This document shows positions 31,497 through 41,679 of a stretch of 64,000 nucleotides of DNA, one piece after another. The notes beneath the pieces are model-generated. The model saw nothing but the letters and a program-made list of their open reading frames with translations. It did not search any database and had not been told where the DNA came from. The translations under genes and the position numbers were made by a program. Origin of the DNA: JAENVT01 sp963773085 (GTDB lineage Bacteria > Actinomycetota > Acidimicrobiia > Acidimicrobiales > Ilumatobacteraceae); contig CAVYZS010000007.1 of the NCBI GenBank assembly GCA_963773085.1, positions 62,001 to 126,000 on the forward strand. Reading direction: 5' to 3'. The stretch's first letter is position 1; each line of letters begins with the position of its first letter.

Positions 31497-33920
31497 TCAC
31501 CCGGCATCGAACTCGATCGTGAAGGCGTTGCCCTCGTTCGGCAGCGGTGATGCGACCGCCGTCGAGCGCCCGCTGGCTTCCGTCGACGAGGATGGTGTCG
31601 CTGACCGGGCCGTGGATGATCAGCTCGAACTGGCGGCGGGCGAATTCGGGGTAGCCGTCGCCGTCGACCTCGGCGCGCACGGTGACCTTCCGACCGGCGC
31701 GGACCACCTCGAACGTGGTTCGGAAGTGGGCACCATTCTTCGCCGCGAACGTGGTGCCATCGTCTTCCTGCAGGGCCGAGTGGTAGGTGCCATCGACGGC
31801 GGGAACGAACAGGTGCAGCGCGATCGTCGTCGGTTGGTATCCCGCGGTCGAGGGTGGTGCAACCGTCCACATCGGGATCACAGCCCCGCCGCGAGCGTAG
31901 AGCGGGATCCGCTCCATGGTGACGTCCGCCCTGACGTATCGAGGGCCGATCAAGACCTCGTCAGTGTGCCAGTCGTACCAGGTCCCGCTGGGACAGGTAG
32001 ACCTGCCTGGCGGTGATACCCGACTTCAGCACAGGGGCGACGAGCAGATCGGGGCCGAGCAGGTACTGATCGTCGAGATCACGGGCGGCGTGATCGAGCT
32101 GGTGGTCGAAGATCAGCGGGCGTTGCACGGGCGCGCCGGTCTCGGACGCTGTCACGAACGCTGTGTAGATGTACGGCAGCAACCGGTAGCGCAGCTGGAT
32201 TGCATCACGCACGAGATCCTCGACGACCTCGCCGAACGACCAGGCGTACTGGTCGATCCAACCGATCGACGGAGTGATTGCGGCAGAACGGGGTCAGCGT
32301 GCCGTACTGCATCCAGCGCAGGAACAGTTCGGCGTTGGTGTCGCCTTCGAAGCCGCCGATGTCGGCGCCGACGAATGCCTGGCCGGAGATCCCCAGGCCG
32401 GTGGCCATCGGCACGCTGAGCCACAGATGATCCCAGTTGGCCATGTTGTCGCCCATCCAGTTGGCGGCGTACCGCTGGATTCCGGCGAACCCGGCACGCG
32501 ACAGCACGAACGTGCGCTTGTCGGGCATGGCGTCGAGAAGTCCCGCCGTCGTACCCATCGCCATCAGCAGTGCGTACTGATTGTGGAAGCGCTCGTGGGG
32601 ATGTCGACCACCGCCGAAACGCATGGCGTCGGGTGGAACGATTCCCGTGGCCGGTTCGTTCATGTCGTTCCAGATCCCGACCAGACCGGACTTCACGTGG
32701 GCGGCGTTCAACTCACCCCACCACACTCGTGCCTCTTCGGTGACGAAGTCGGGAAACGCAGTGTTGCCGGGCCATACCTGGCCGATGTAGACGTCGCCAC
32801 CCTCGGTCTTGCAGAGCACGTCCCGCTCGAGAGCCTGGTCGAACACCCAGTAGCCAGGGTCGTACTTCACACCCGGATCGATGATGGTGATGACCCCGAA
32901 GCCCTGTTGGCCCAGCCGCGCCAGCATGCCCGGCACGTCGGGAAACGCCTCGGTGTTCCACGTGAACACCCGGAACCCGTCCATGTACTCGATGTCGAGC
33001 CACAGGGTGTCGCACGGAATCTCGTGGTCGCGATGGCGCTGCGCGAGTTGCTCGATCGCGTCCTGCGTGTACTTGGCCCAGCGACAGTGGTGGTAGCCCA
33101 GCGACCACATTGGCGGGATCGCGATGCGCCCGGTGAGCTCGGTGTAGCTCGTGAGGATGTCGGCCATCTGCGGCCCGGCGAAGATGTACTCCGTGTACTG
33201 ACCACCGGCGAAGTGGATGCGGTACTCGTCGCGTGCGGTGAAGTCGTAGTGGCCGCGGTAGCCGTTGTCGACGAACGACCCCGTCATCGAACCGTCAGGA
33301 TGCGACTGGTGGTAGAAGAACGGAATCGAGATGTAGTACGGATCGAACTCGATGCTCGTGCGCTCCGAGCGCAGATCGTCGGCGGGATAGCCGGCGGTGA
33401 ACTCCTTGGTTCGCTCCGGGTCGAGCACGTCGGTGTTCCAGAGTGTGAAGTCTCGCCCTCGACGGTTCTGGTGCCCGGTCTTCTCGCCGAGTCCGTAGAT
33501 CGCGTCCTCGGGACGGCACCGACGCCGGACGGTGAACGCGTCGTTCAACGTCGCGTACGTCCAATAACTGCCATCGAGATCGGGCGCGGTCTCGACGACG
33601 GGAGTGCCGTCGGCGCGGTGCACATCCAGGCGGAAGGGGTCGAGCCACAGCGAGACGACCATGGCCGCTGTGCGTAGGCGCACGACCTCGTCCGACTGCT
33701 CGACGGTGAACTCGACACCATCGGCGAGTGGCTCGACGCAGACCGCGAACGTCGGGGACTCGTCGAACGTTCCACCGCGGCTGATCTTGACCCGCACGAC
33801 GTCGTCGCCGACCACGTCGATCCGCAGTTGCTCGCCGTGCAAGCCAGCGAGGAGACCGTGTTCGGTGCTCTCCACGGAGTCCACCCGCTCGAATCGGATG
33901 TAGTTGCTGGTGTCGATCAT
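31497..33920 (-). CDS. GH31 alpha-glucosidase, three frameshifts
   Basis: A glycoside hydrolase family 31 enzyme of about 800 residues. The N-terminal beta-sandwich runs to about residue 230. The catalytic barrel has the IWNDMNEP nucleophile motif and the acid/base region SRAGFAGIQRYAANWMGDN, and a C-terminal beta domain follows. Known members release alpha-linked glucose or xylose from the non-reducing end. The frame breaks near 32272 (FCRNHS continues as IGWIDQYAWSFGEVVEDLV), near 31993 (RQVYL continues as PSGTWYDWHTDEVLIGPRY) and near 31550 (continues as SPLPNEGNAFTIEFDAG, stop at 31497). The start is ATG 33920 (MIDTSNYIRFERV). No signal peptide is seen, so it is cytoplasmic. There is no sugar transporter beside it. 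Confidence 0.88.
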
Positions 33921-34216
33921 GCCCGGGGAGTCTTGCATCCGCGGCTTTCGGGCGCCGCCAGACGCTGACCGCCGCTCCCGTTTCGGCCACCTCGCGCATC
34001 GGCAAGACTGGAGATCGCGATCCAGAGTGGAACCGCGACCTCGGTGCAGAGTTCGGCGACGCTCGCACTCAGTGGAAGTCAGGTGCACGTCAACGGCGGA
34101 GTCAGTTGTCGGCCCGCAGCGCGCGTCAACGACACCGTCACCCTCACCCAGATCTCGAGCGGATCGGCGACAGTCTGCATCGGCTGACGGGCCATCTCAG
34201 CCCACCCATGCCCGGA
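33921..34216. other. 296-base gap with a possible remnant of a secreted protein
   Basis: On the plus strand the frame ending at 34187 reads SGTATSVQSSATLALSGSQV, then HVNGGVSC, VNDTVTLTQISSGSATVCIG. This has the alternating, Ser/Thr/Val-rich look of an Ig-like domain from an actinobacterial exported protein. No start or signal peptide can be placed, and nothing else was recognised in the gap. Confidence 0.3.
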
Positions 34217-35438
34217 CTACTGCTGGGACCCGAAGCTCGATGTGGACCTGGTACCCACGACGTCGTCGGCAGCGAGCTCGCCGAGCCGGCGCAGGTCGTC
34301 GGTGAGGCCGGTGCTGCGCTCGCGGTGGGTGGGAACGACGATCGCGTAGAGAGCGGCGAGCACCGCCGGCGCTCGGACGACCTCGAACGACTGCGTGATG
34401 CGCGTCCCGCCGTCGACGGGCTCGAGCTCGATGCGCCACTCGCTGCTGTCGGGAAACAGGAGGGTGGGGACGGTTCGCCACGCGAACGTGCGCGGCTCGT
34501 CGGCGACGAGGACCTCGTTGATGCGGCTCCACGTCCACGGACCCGCCTTGTTCGTGCCCCGAAAGCGCACCCCCGGCGCCGCGTTGGTGGCGCCGTCGAG
34601 CCACTCGACGCGGCGGCATTCGTGGCTCCATTCGCCGACCCGGGTCACGTCGGTCACGACATTCCACACCGCGTCGATCGGCGCCGCGACGACGGTCTCG
34701 ACCCGGCCGGTACGGGGGATCCTGCGCGGCAACATCGAGGCCGGGCCGTACGACTCGGTGCGCGATGCGCGTCGTCGCCCCCAGCAGGCCGTCGCCCGCC
34801 GCCGATAGCGACGGGCGAAGCCGTGGACGAGCACGAGTCTCGGGATCGGCGGCACCTGGTGCACCACGAGCCTGGCTGCGTTCGGCGTCGAGCCCGTCGA
34901 GCAGCCAGTGGCCCTCGAAGCCGAGCTGCGGGCAGCGACTTGGGCTTGATGAAGTACTGCTGGTCGACGGCGCGCCATTCCGCGGCGGTGATGGTGACCG
35001 AGACGAGCGGCATCGTCTCGCGCTCCTCACGCTCGAGGTGCGGGAGCAGCACCTCGCAGAGGCGTCGCAACGCGGCGAGCAGCGCGACTCGCGTCTCGTC
35101 GGATGTCCGCGCTGCCGTAGTCGTGGGCGGCGCGTCTCGCAGGCCTCGACCAACGGGGCGACGCGGGCGTGGTCGGCCTCCATGGCGTCCAGCAGCGGCG
35201 TGGCTTCGGGATTGCGATCTCGCACCAGCGGCCACAGCCCGGCGTCTTCGCCGTGGTGGTGGGCGTCGAGGAAACCCATCATCCAAGCGACGTGCTCGCC
35301 GATCGCGATTCGCTGGGCATGCTCGGGGTACGGCGCCGTCGAGAGCACGTCGATGGCGCGGCCGAGGTCGCGTCGCAGCGCGTCGTGGACGATGCCCATC
35401 ATCCGCGTGTCGGCCGGCGCATTCGGGATACGTGTCAT
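34217..35438 (-). CDS. Hemerythrin-SRPBCC fusion protein, three frameshifts
   Basis: The N-terminal half is a hemerythrin HHE four-helix bundle (IVHDALRRDLGRAIDVLS, GEHVAWMMGFLDAHHHGEDAGLW, MEADHARVAPLVEAC, LLPHLEREERETMPLV) that would bind a di-iron centre. After a linker (LGFEGHWLLDGLDAE, then VVHQVPPIPRLVLVHGFARRY) an SRPBCC domain follows (GRVETVVAAPIDAVWNVVTD, VGEWSHECRRVEWLDGATNA, ITQSFEVVRAPAVLAALY). Breaks occur near 35125, 34932 and 34885. The same two-domain order is known in mycobacterial relatives, so this is one gene. ATG 35438 overlaps the TetR stop (ATGA) and has a ggag ribosome binding site, so the two are coupled. A role in oxygen or nitric-oxide handling is speculative. Confidence 0.78.
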
Positions 35439-36097
35439 GGCTTCTCCTTCCCTCCCGGCCGCAACAGACGGCCGATCGTCTCTGCCAGCCACTCCTCGTA
35501 GCGCGCCGCGCTCCACCCCGCCCGGTCCACCAGCAGCTGGTAGACCTCCATGCTCAGCACTGCCCACAACCCGTCGCGCACGGTGTCGGTGACCGGGCGC
35601 CCGGCGACGAGCCGCGCGCCCTGGTCGACGTTCAGGCGGCGCCGCTCCTCCGCCTCGGTCAACCGCTCCGCCAGCTCGGCGTCACCCGCCGCCGCCTCCC
35701 GGAGGGCCCTGCCGATCCCGGAGGTGCGCTCGTGGATCTGACGGACCAGCCGCGCCGCGGCACGCGCCCGCTGCCGACAACGGTCCCCGACCGAGCGCAG
35801 CGAACTCCGGCCGTTCCCCGAGCGGGATCGGCTCGGTGTCGCCGACGACGGCCACATCGATCGCAGCGAGCAGCAGATCCGCCTTCGACCCGAAGTTCGA
35901 GTACACCGTCTCCACCGCCACGCCCGCGACGCGAGCGACGTCTCGCATCCCCGTGCCCGCCCACCCGTTCTCGCCGAAGAGCTGGATGGCCGCGTCGAGC
36001 ACTGCCGTCCGCGTCTGCGCCGCGTGCTGCAGCCGCCGCGGCGATTCGTAACGGCGTCGGACCCTGCCGGGAGCCTCGGACTGGTCCGGGTGCTCAC
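35435..36097 (-). CDS. TetR-family regulator, two frameshifts
   Basis: TetR protein of about 220 residues. The N-terminal helices read RRRYESPRRLQHAAQTRTAV, LDAAIQLFGENGWAGTGMRD, VARVAGVAVETVYSNFGSKA, a normal HTH. The ligand domain follows a break near 35783-35800 and reads LVRQIHERTSGIGRALREAA, DTVRDGLWAVLSMEVYQLLV, RYEEWLAETIGRLL. A second break near 36055 separates the start region (GTG 36097, MSTRTSPRLPAGS) from RRRYESPRR. It is coupled by ATGA overlap to the hemerythrin-SRPBCC gene. A 15-bp-armed palindrome lies just upstream and is its likely operator. Confidence 0.8.
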   Translation of the reverse strand: MSTRTSPRLPAGSDAVTNRRGGCSTRRRRGRQCSTRPSSSSARTGGRARGCETSLASRAWRWRRCTRTSGRRRICCSLRSMWPSSATPSRSRSGNGRSSLRSVGDRCRQRARAAARLVRQIHERTSGIGRALREAAAGDAELAERLTEAEERRRLNVDQGARLVAGRPVTDTVRDGLWAVLSMEVYQLLVDRAGWSAARYEEWLAETIGRLLRPGGKEKP

Positions 36098-36107
36098 GAC
36101 ACGAATG

Positions 36108-36144
36108 TTAGAACAGACATGTAGTGAATACAAGTCTGTTCTAA
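36108..36144. promoter_or_regulatory. Long palindromic operator upstream of TetR gene
   Basis: TTAGAACAGACATGT (36108-36122) and ACAAGTCTGTTCTAA (36130-36144) form 15-bp arms with one mismatch around a 7-base spacer; the outer 11 bp pair perfectly. It is about 11 bases upstream of the TetR start and overlaps the stop codon of the response regulator gene. Confidence 0.75.
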
Positions 36145-36836
36145 TCAACCTTCGGAGACTTGGGTCGGATCGCTGGTGCGCCTGGGCGGACGAGACCGCT
36201 TTCGTAGGCGAGCACCACTGCCTGAACCCGATCGCGGACCCCGAGCTTGGTCAGCAGCCGACTGACGTGGGTCTTGGCAGTGGCCTCGCCGATGTACATC
36301 TGGGCCGCGATCTCGCGATTGCTGAGACCGTGAGCCAACAGCTCGAGTGCCTCGCGTTCGCGTTCGGTGAGGTCGTCGGGAAGCGCTGCGGTGACCGCTT
36401 CTGGTTCGGGCTGGCTGGCGAACTCCTCGATCAGTCGTTTGGTGACCGACGGTGACAACAGCGCGTCACCTTGGGCGATGACGCGAACCGCGGCGACGAG
36501 CTCTTTGGCCGGCGTGTCCTTCAGCATGTAACCGCTCGCACCGGCACGAATGGCGCCGTACACGTATTCATCGAGATCGAAGGTGGTGAGCACGAGCACC
36601 CTGGTGTCACAGTCAGGGCTCGAGGTGATGAGACGAGTGGCCTCGATGCCATCCAGGACGGGCATCCGGATGTCCATCAGCACCACGTCGGGACGGGTCC
36701 GTTGGCAGAGCTCGACCCCGAGTCGACCGTTGTCGGCGTCACCGACGACGTCGATGTCGGGTTGAGCATCGAGGATCATGCTGAAACCGTCACGCATCAG
36801 CGCCTGGTCGTCGACGATCGCGACTCGGATGGTCAT
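36141..36836 (-). CDS. NarL/LuxR-type response regulator
   Basis: A 231-residue regulator. The receiver domain has VDDQ, the phosphoacceptor Asp in DVVLMDIRMP, a Thr in VLTTFD and Lys in MLKDTP. The LuxR-type HTH reads LTEREREALELLAHGLSNREIAAQMYIGEATAKTHVSRLLTKLGV, seen in sections. Its ATG overlaps the histidine kinase stop (ATGA), so both come from one transcript. The pair is divergent from an ABC exporter, which it probably controls. Confidence 0.93.
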   Translation of the reverse strand: MTIRVAIVDDQALMRDGFSMILDAQPDIDVVGDADNGRLGVELCQRTRPDVVLMDIRMPVLDGIEATRLITSSPDCDTRVLVLTTFDLDEYVYGAIRAGASGYMLKDTPAKELVAAVRVIAQGDALLSPSVTKRLIEEFASQPEPEAVTAALPDDLTEREREALELLAHGLSNREIAAQMYIGEATAKTHVSRLLTKLGVRDRVQAVVLAYESGLVRPGAPAIRPKSPKVD

Positions 36837-38063
36837 GTTCGCTGCTCCGCAGCAGGGGGGCTCGTACGGGCATCACTGTCGACGATCGGGAGGACGGCTC
36901 GGACGGCATAGCCCCCGCCGAGTCGGGGCCCGGACGTCAACTGGCCACCGTAGATCTCGACCCGCTCGCGCATGCCGATCAAGCCGTTTCCTGTTCCGAC
37001 ACCGGCGAGGGAGGTGACCGCTCCCCGCCCGTCGTCGATGACCTCGATCACGAGGTCGTTCGGTTCGTATGAGATCCGCACCGTGGCCGAGGCCGATGCA
37101 CCAGCGTGCTTGCGCACGTTGGTCAGAGCCTCTTGCACGATCCGGTAGGCCGCCAACTCGATACCGGGAGCAATCGGCTTCTGGTTTCCGTCGACGAGCA
37201 GTTCGGTCGCCACGCCGGTTGCCGACGACTGCGCGACGGCGGCGGTGATGTCGGCGATTCCCGGCTGGGGGGTGAGTGACGCCTCGTCGTCGCCGGTCTC
37301 GCGAAGCACCCCGAGCATGCGACGCAGCTCGGTGAGCGACTCACGTCCGACAGATCTCGATCCTGGCGAACACCTCGGCGGCCTTGTCCGGATTGGTATG
37401 AACGATCTCCCGTCCAGCCGCCGCTTGCACGGCGACGACGCTCATGGCGTGTGCGACCACATCGTGCATTTCGCGGGCGATTCGGCTGCGTTCCCTGATG
37501 ACTGCCCGTTTGGCCTCGGCGAGGCGATCCGCCTCGGCTGCGGCGGCGCGGCGTTCGGTGTCGACGAAGATGCGTTCGCGGTTGCGGATGAGCACGCCTG
37601 CCGCGATGGCGCCGATCAGAAAAGCCATGACGCTGAGGGACTGCAAATAGGCGAACCCATCGGGACGGTTGAGCACGCTCACGCACGCTGTGAGCATCAA
37701 CAAGGTGCACGTAGCCACGATCGCCCACCATGCCCGCCGGCGACGCTCGGCATGAGCGGCAACCGCGTAGAGCGCTGGCAGACCGAGCACCGACAACAAC
37801 GCGCCGTAACCGCGTAGCCAGAAGGTGGCCAGAGCAGCCGTCACGATCACGAGCACCGCGATCGGTGCTCGCCGTCGCCAGACCAGGCTGATGGCACCGG
37901 CGACGACCAGCGCGTAGGCGAACCCGTCGGCTGCCCGATCCCCTGGCATGGGCGAGGCCGACGTCGATGCCACATCGACGACGGAGAACACGGCGATGAC
38001 GGCGGCGATGACCAGGTCGACCAGCACCCGAGTATCGGGCTCCCAGCGACGGGTGACCTTCAT
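36833..38063 (-). CDS. NarL-type sensor histidine kinase, one frameshift
   Basis: The N-terminal membrane region has five or six hydrophobic segments (LVDLVIAAVIAVFSVVDVAS, FAYALVVAGAISLVW, IAVLVIVTAALATFWL, WWAIVATCTLLMLTA, LSVMAFLIGAIAAGVL). The HisKA_3 box is RSRIAREMHDVVAHAMSVVA, and the ATPase domain has ELAAYRIVQEALTNVRKHA (N box), VIDDGRGA and GNGLIGMRERVEIYGG. The frame breaks near 37350-37357, between AEVFARIE and VGRESLTELRRMLGVL. The start is taken at ATG 38063 (MKVTRRWEPD); ATG 38108 is an alternative. It signals to the response regulator next to it. Confidence 0.86.
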
Positions 38064-38292
38064 CGGTGACCCGACCGTCGAATCATGAGCTGACTGTACC
38101 GAAACCATGCGCAGCCGTTCGTCCGGCGTTGTGATGATCGCGCCTCCACCAATGTGATGACGGCAACCCGATCGGGCTCCGCCACGACCAGCCATCGGTC
38201 GGATCCGCGATCACCACATCGCCGGATGATCTGCGCCACCGCGTTCTTTACCGTCCGAAGTGTCCCCAACAACTCGAACGAAAGGAACGACA

Positions 38293-39057
38293 ATGACACT
38301 CCTCCAGGCCACTCCGAACCTTCGTGGCAACATGGTCGCTGCGGCTTCGGCCCGCGGCGCAACCAAGACCTACGGCACCGGCGACACCGAAGTCCTCGCC
38401 CTCGACAACGTCGACATCGACTTCGCGGCCGGCCACTTCACGGCCATCATGGGCCCATCCGGATCGGGCAAGTCGACCCTCATGCACTGCATGGCCGGCC
38501 TCGATCGCCTGAGCGCCGGATCCGTGACCGTCGGCGACGTCGACATCACCACCGCCAGCGAGAAGCAGCTCACTGTCCTGCGGCGGGATCGGCTGGGGTT
38601 CATCTTCCAGGCGTTCAACCTGGTGCCGACGCTGACCGCCATCGAGAACATCACACTCCCGATGGACCTCGCCGGCACGAAGCCAGACCGGGTATGGGTC
38701 GACAACGTGATCGCAACGGTCGGATTGTCCCACCGCCTGAAGCACCGGCCCAGCGAACTGTCGGGAGGTCAGCAACAGCGTGTCGCCGTCGCCCGTGCAT
38801 TGGCCAGCCGGCCACAGATCATCTTCGCCGACGAGCCCACGGGCAACCTCGACAGCACCACTGGTGCCCAGATCCTGGCTTTCATGCGCCATGCCGTGCG
38901 AGAACTCGGCCAGACGATCGTCATGGTGACCCATGACGCGGTCGCGGCCAGTTACTCCGACCGCGTGGTCTTCCTCGCAGATGGTCGCATCACCGACCAA
39001 CTGACTGATCCGACCCCCGACGCCGTGCTCGACCACATGCGTCGACTCAGCAACTGA
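38293..39057 (+). CDS. MacB/LolD-type ABC transporter ATPase
   Basis: A 254-residue ABC ATPase with Walker A GPSGSGKST, Q-loop FQAFNLVPTLTAIEN, signature LSGGQQQRVAVARAL, Walker B IIFADEPTGNLD and the switch His in MVTHD. This sequence set is typical of MacB/LolD-like exporters that pair with FtsX-type permeases. The ATG at 38293 follows aaagga. The permease gene starts 31 bases after the stop. Likely substrates are antibiotics, peptides or lipids; none can be chosen from sequence. It is divergent from the histidine kinase/response regulator genes. Confidence 0.93.
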   Translation: MTLLQATPNLRGNMVAAASARGATKTYGTGDTEVLALDNVDIDFAAGHFTAIMGPSGSGKSTLMHCMAGLDRLSAGSVTVGDVDITTASEKQLTVLRRDRLGFIFQAFNLVPTLTAIENITLPMDLAGTKPDRVWVDNVIATVGLSHRLKHRPSELSGGQQQRVAVARALASRPQIIFADEPTGNLDSTTGAQILAFMRHAVRELGQTIVMVTHDAVAASYSDRVVFLADGRITDQLTDPTPDAVLDHMRRLSN

Positions 39058-39088
39058 ACCACCGACACACACAGATTGGAGCCCGGTC

Positions 39089-41616
39089 ATGTTTCGCCTC
39101 ACCTTCAAGAATCTCATGGCGAACAAGGTACGTTTCGCCCTCACCACCTTCGGCGTGATGCTCGCCGTCAGCTTCGTCGTCTCGGCGTTCGTGCTCGGCG
39201 ACGGCCTTCGCAGCAGCTTCACCAAAGTGTCCGAGGAGGTCACCGCCGGCGTCGACCTCGAGGTCCGCAACGTCGCGGACTTCGGAGACGCCCCGCCGCT
39301 CTCCCCCGACACGGTGTCCGTCGTCGCCGCGGTGGACGGTGTCGCCGACGCCGTCCCCAGCATCGAAGCAGCGGACAACGCTGTCCGCCCGATCAAGGCC
39401 AACGGCGAGACCATCCCCACCGACTGGCCCGCCGCAGTTGGCGTTCAACTGGATCGACAACGCGCAGTTGAGCCCGTTCACGCTGGTCGATGGCACCCCA
39501 CCGCGCGTCGGCGAGTTCACCATGGACGTCGATTCCGCCGCCAAGCACGGCTTCGTCATCGGCGACACGTACGAGGTCATGGTTCCCGATGGACGGGTCG
39601 ACCTCACCCTCTCGGGAACGTCGTCGTTCGGTGCCGACAACTCGACGCTCGGCGCCGTCCTCATGCAGATGAACACCGACCAGGCCAGCGAACTGTTCGG
39701 AATCGACGGGATCAACAACGTCTCCGTGCAGGTCGCCGACGGGGCCGACGTGGCCGACGTTCAAGCCGCGGTCGCCGCAGCCGTGCCGACGGCAGAGGTT
39801 GTCGACCACGCGACGGTGCTCTCGGAGACAACGACCGGGTTCACCGAGGAGATCGACATCGTCGGCAACATCTTGGTGGGATTCGGTGGAGTCGCACTGT
39901 TCGTGTCGATCTTCATCATCTACAACACCTTCGCCATCGTCTTGTCGCAACGCAGCCGCGAACTCGCGCTGCTTCGTACGGTCGGTGCCGACCCGAAGCA
40001 GATCAAGCGTTCGGTTCTGGGTGAGGCTCTGGCCGTAGGTGTGATCGCTTCGGTCGGAGGGATCGCCGGTGGCATCGCCGTCGCCAAGGGCATCGACGCC
40101 TTGTTCGGTTTGATGGGCGTCGACCTCATCGACTACCCGCTGATTCTCGCCACGCGCACCCTGGTCGCTGCCGCCGTGATCGGCATCGGCGTCACGATGC
40201 TGGCGGCGGTCGGGCCGGCTCGCCGAGCATCCACTGTGCCCCCCATCACCGTCCTCACCGGTGGCGCCGAGGCCGGAGCCGCCGGATCTCGCACCCGCAA
40301 GATCTCTGGTTTCGGGCTGTTCGCGGCCGGCGTGGTCGCCGGCGTTGCGGGCCTGGCCGGGATCGGCTCGACGCCTGTCACGGTCGCCGGGCTGGCGTTC
40401 GGTGCGATAGCCATCTTCCTGGGTGTCACGTTGCTCAGCCCGCTGGCAGTTCGCGGCGTCACCAGTGTGTTCGGATGGCCGATGGGCAAGATCGCCGGCG
40501 TGGCCGGACGCCTCGCCCAGAAGAACGCTGCTCGGAACTCGCGACGCACGGCGACAACCGCAGCGGCCCTGATGATCGGCTTGGCGCTCGTGACGACCGC
40601 ACTCGTGGTCGGCCAATCGGTCAAGTCGACGATCGGCTCGACGTTCGAGCGCTCGGCCAAGGCGGACTACTACCTCACCGACGACCTCGAGCAAGTCGAG
40701 TTCCCTGACACCCTCGCCGGCGAGATCCGTCAGTCCGATGTCGTCGTCGCGGCAACCGGTTTCACGCCGGTCAAAGCACGCGTCGACGGGAGCGTGACTG
40801 ATGTGGTCGGCCTCGACTTCGGTCAGATCGACGCAGTACTCGATGTCGACGTCCGCGCCGGCGGGTTCGATCACAGCGCCGCCAACCCGGTGGTCGTGTC
40901 GGTCGACAAGGCCAACGCGATCGATGCCGGCGTGGGTGACCCGCTGACCATGGAATTCGCGAACGGCTCGCAAGTCGAGACCGACGATCGTCGGTCTGTT
41001 CGATGACCAATCCGTCCTCACCCAGGACTACTTGCTCGACACCAGCGTCCTCGCCACTGCAGGCGTTCCCCAGACAGCAGAGTGGCTCGGCGTCTCGATC
41101 GCCGACGGCGCCTCGCCGGCCGAGGTGTCGACGCTCGTCGCCGGTCTTTCCGACGAATTCCCGTACGCATCGGTCGAAACCGCGACCGAGTTCCGCCAGC
41201 GGGTCGAGGGCAAGATCGACCAGGTGCTGACCATGGTGAACGTGATGGTCGCCCTCGCCGTGATCATCGCCCTCATCGGCATCGCCAACACGCTGGCCTT
41301 GTCGGTGTTCGAGCGCACCCGTGAGCTCGGCCTGGTTCGGGCCGTTGGCATGACCCGTCGCCAACTCCGTCGGATGGTCCGCTTCGAGGCCGCACTGGTC
41401 GCCACCTTCGGGGCGACGCTCGGCGTCGGACTCGGCCTGCTCTTCGGTTCGGGCGTCGTCGCGGCGCTGCCGGCATCGTTCGCCTCGGGGCTCTCGGTCC
41501 CGCTCATCCCGATCCTCGTCGTGATGCTGGTCGCTGCCGGTGCCGGCGTCGCCGCCGCCTGGCTACCTGCCCGACGTGCAGGCCGGCTCGACGTCCTCGA
41601 GGCCATCGCTCTCTGA
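39089..41616 (+). CDS. FtsX/MacB-type ABC permease, two frameshifts
   Basis: A duplicated permease of about 842 residues. The N-terminal membrane helix (RFALTTFGVMLAVSFVVSAF) is followed by a periplasmic-type domain, then a three-helix FtsX block (VGFGGVALFVSIFIIYNTFAI, SRELALLRTVGADPKQIKRS). A second copy follows (LAQKNAARNSRRTATTAAAL, then MVNVMVALAVIIALIGIAN, RTRELGLVRAVGMTRRQLRR). Both breaks are single extra C bases. Near 39428 IPTDWP continues as PQLAFNWIDNAQL; near 40981 SQVET continues as TIVGLFDDQSVLTQDYLLD. It works with the ATPase just upstream as an exporter or as a lipoprotein/peptide mover driven from the cytoplasm. Confidence 0.9.
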
Positions 41617-41679
41617 GAAGAGTCCTGACGGAATCCCTAGTTCCCACCGTTCACCCATTCATTCCAAGGAGACCTCATC

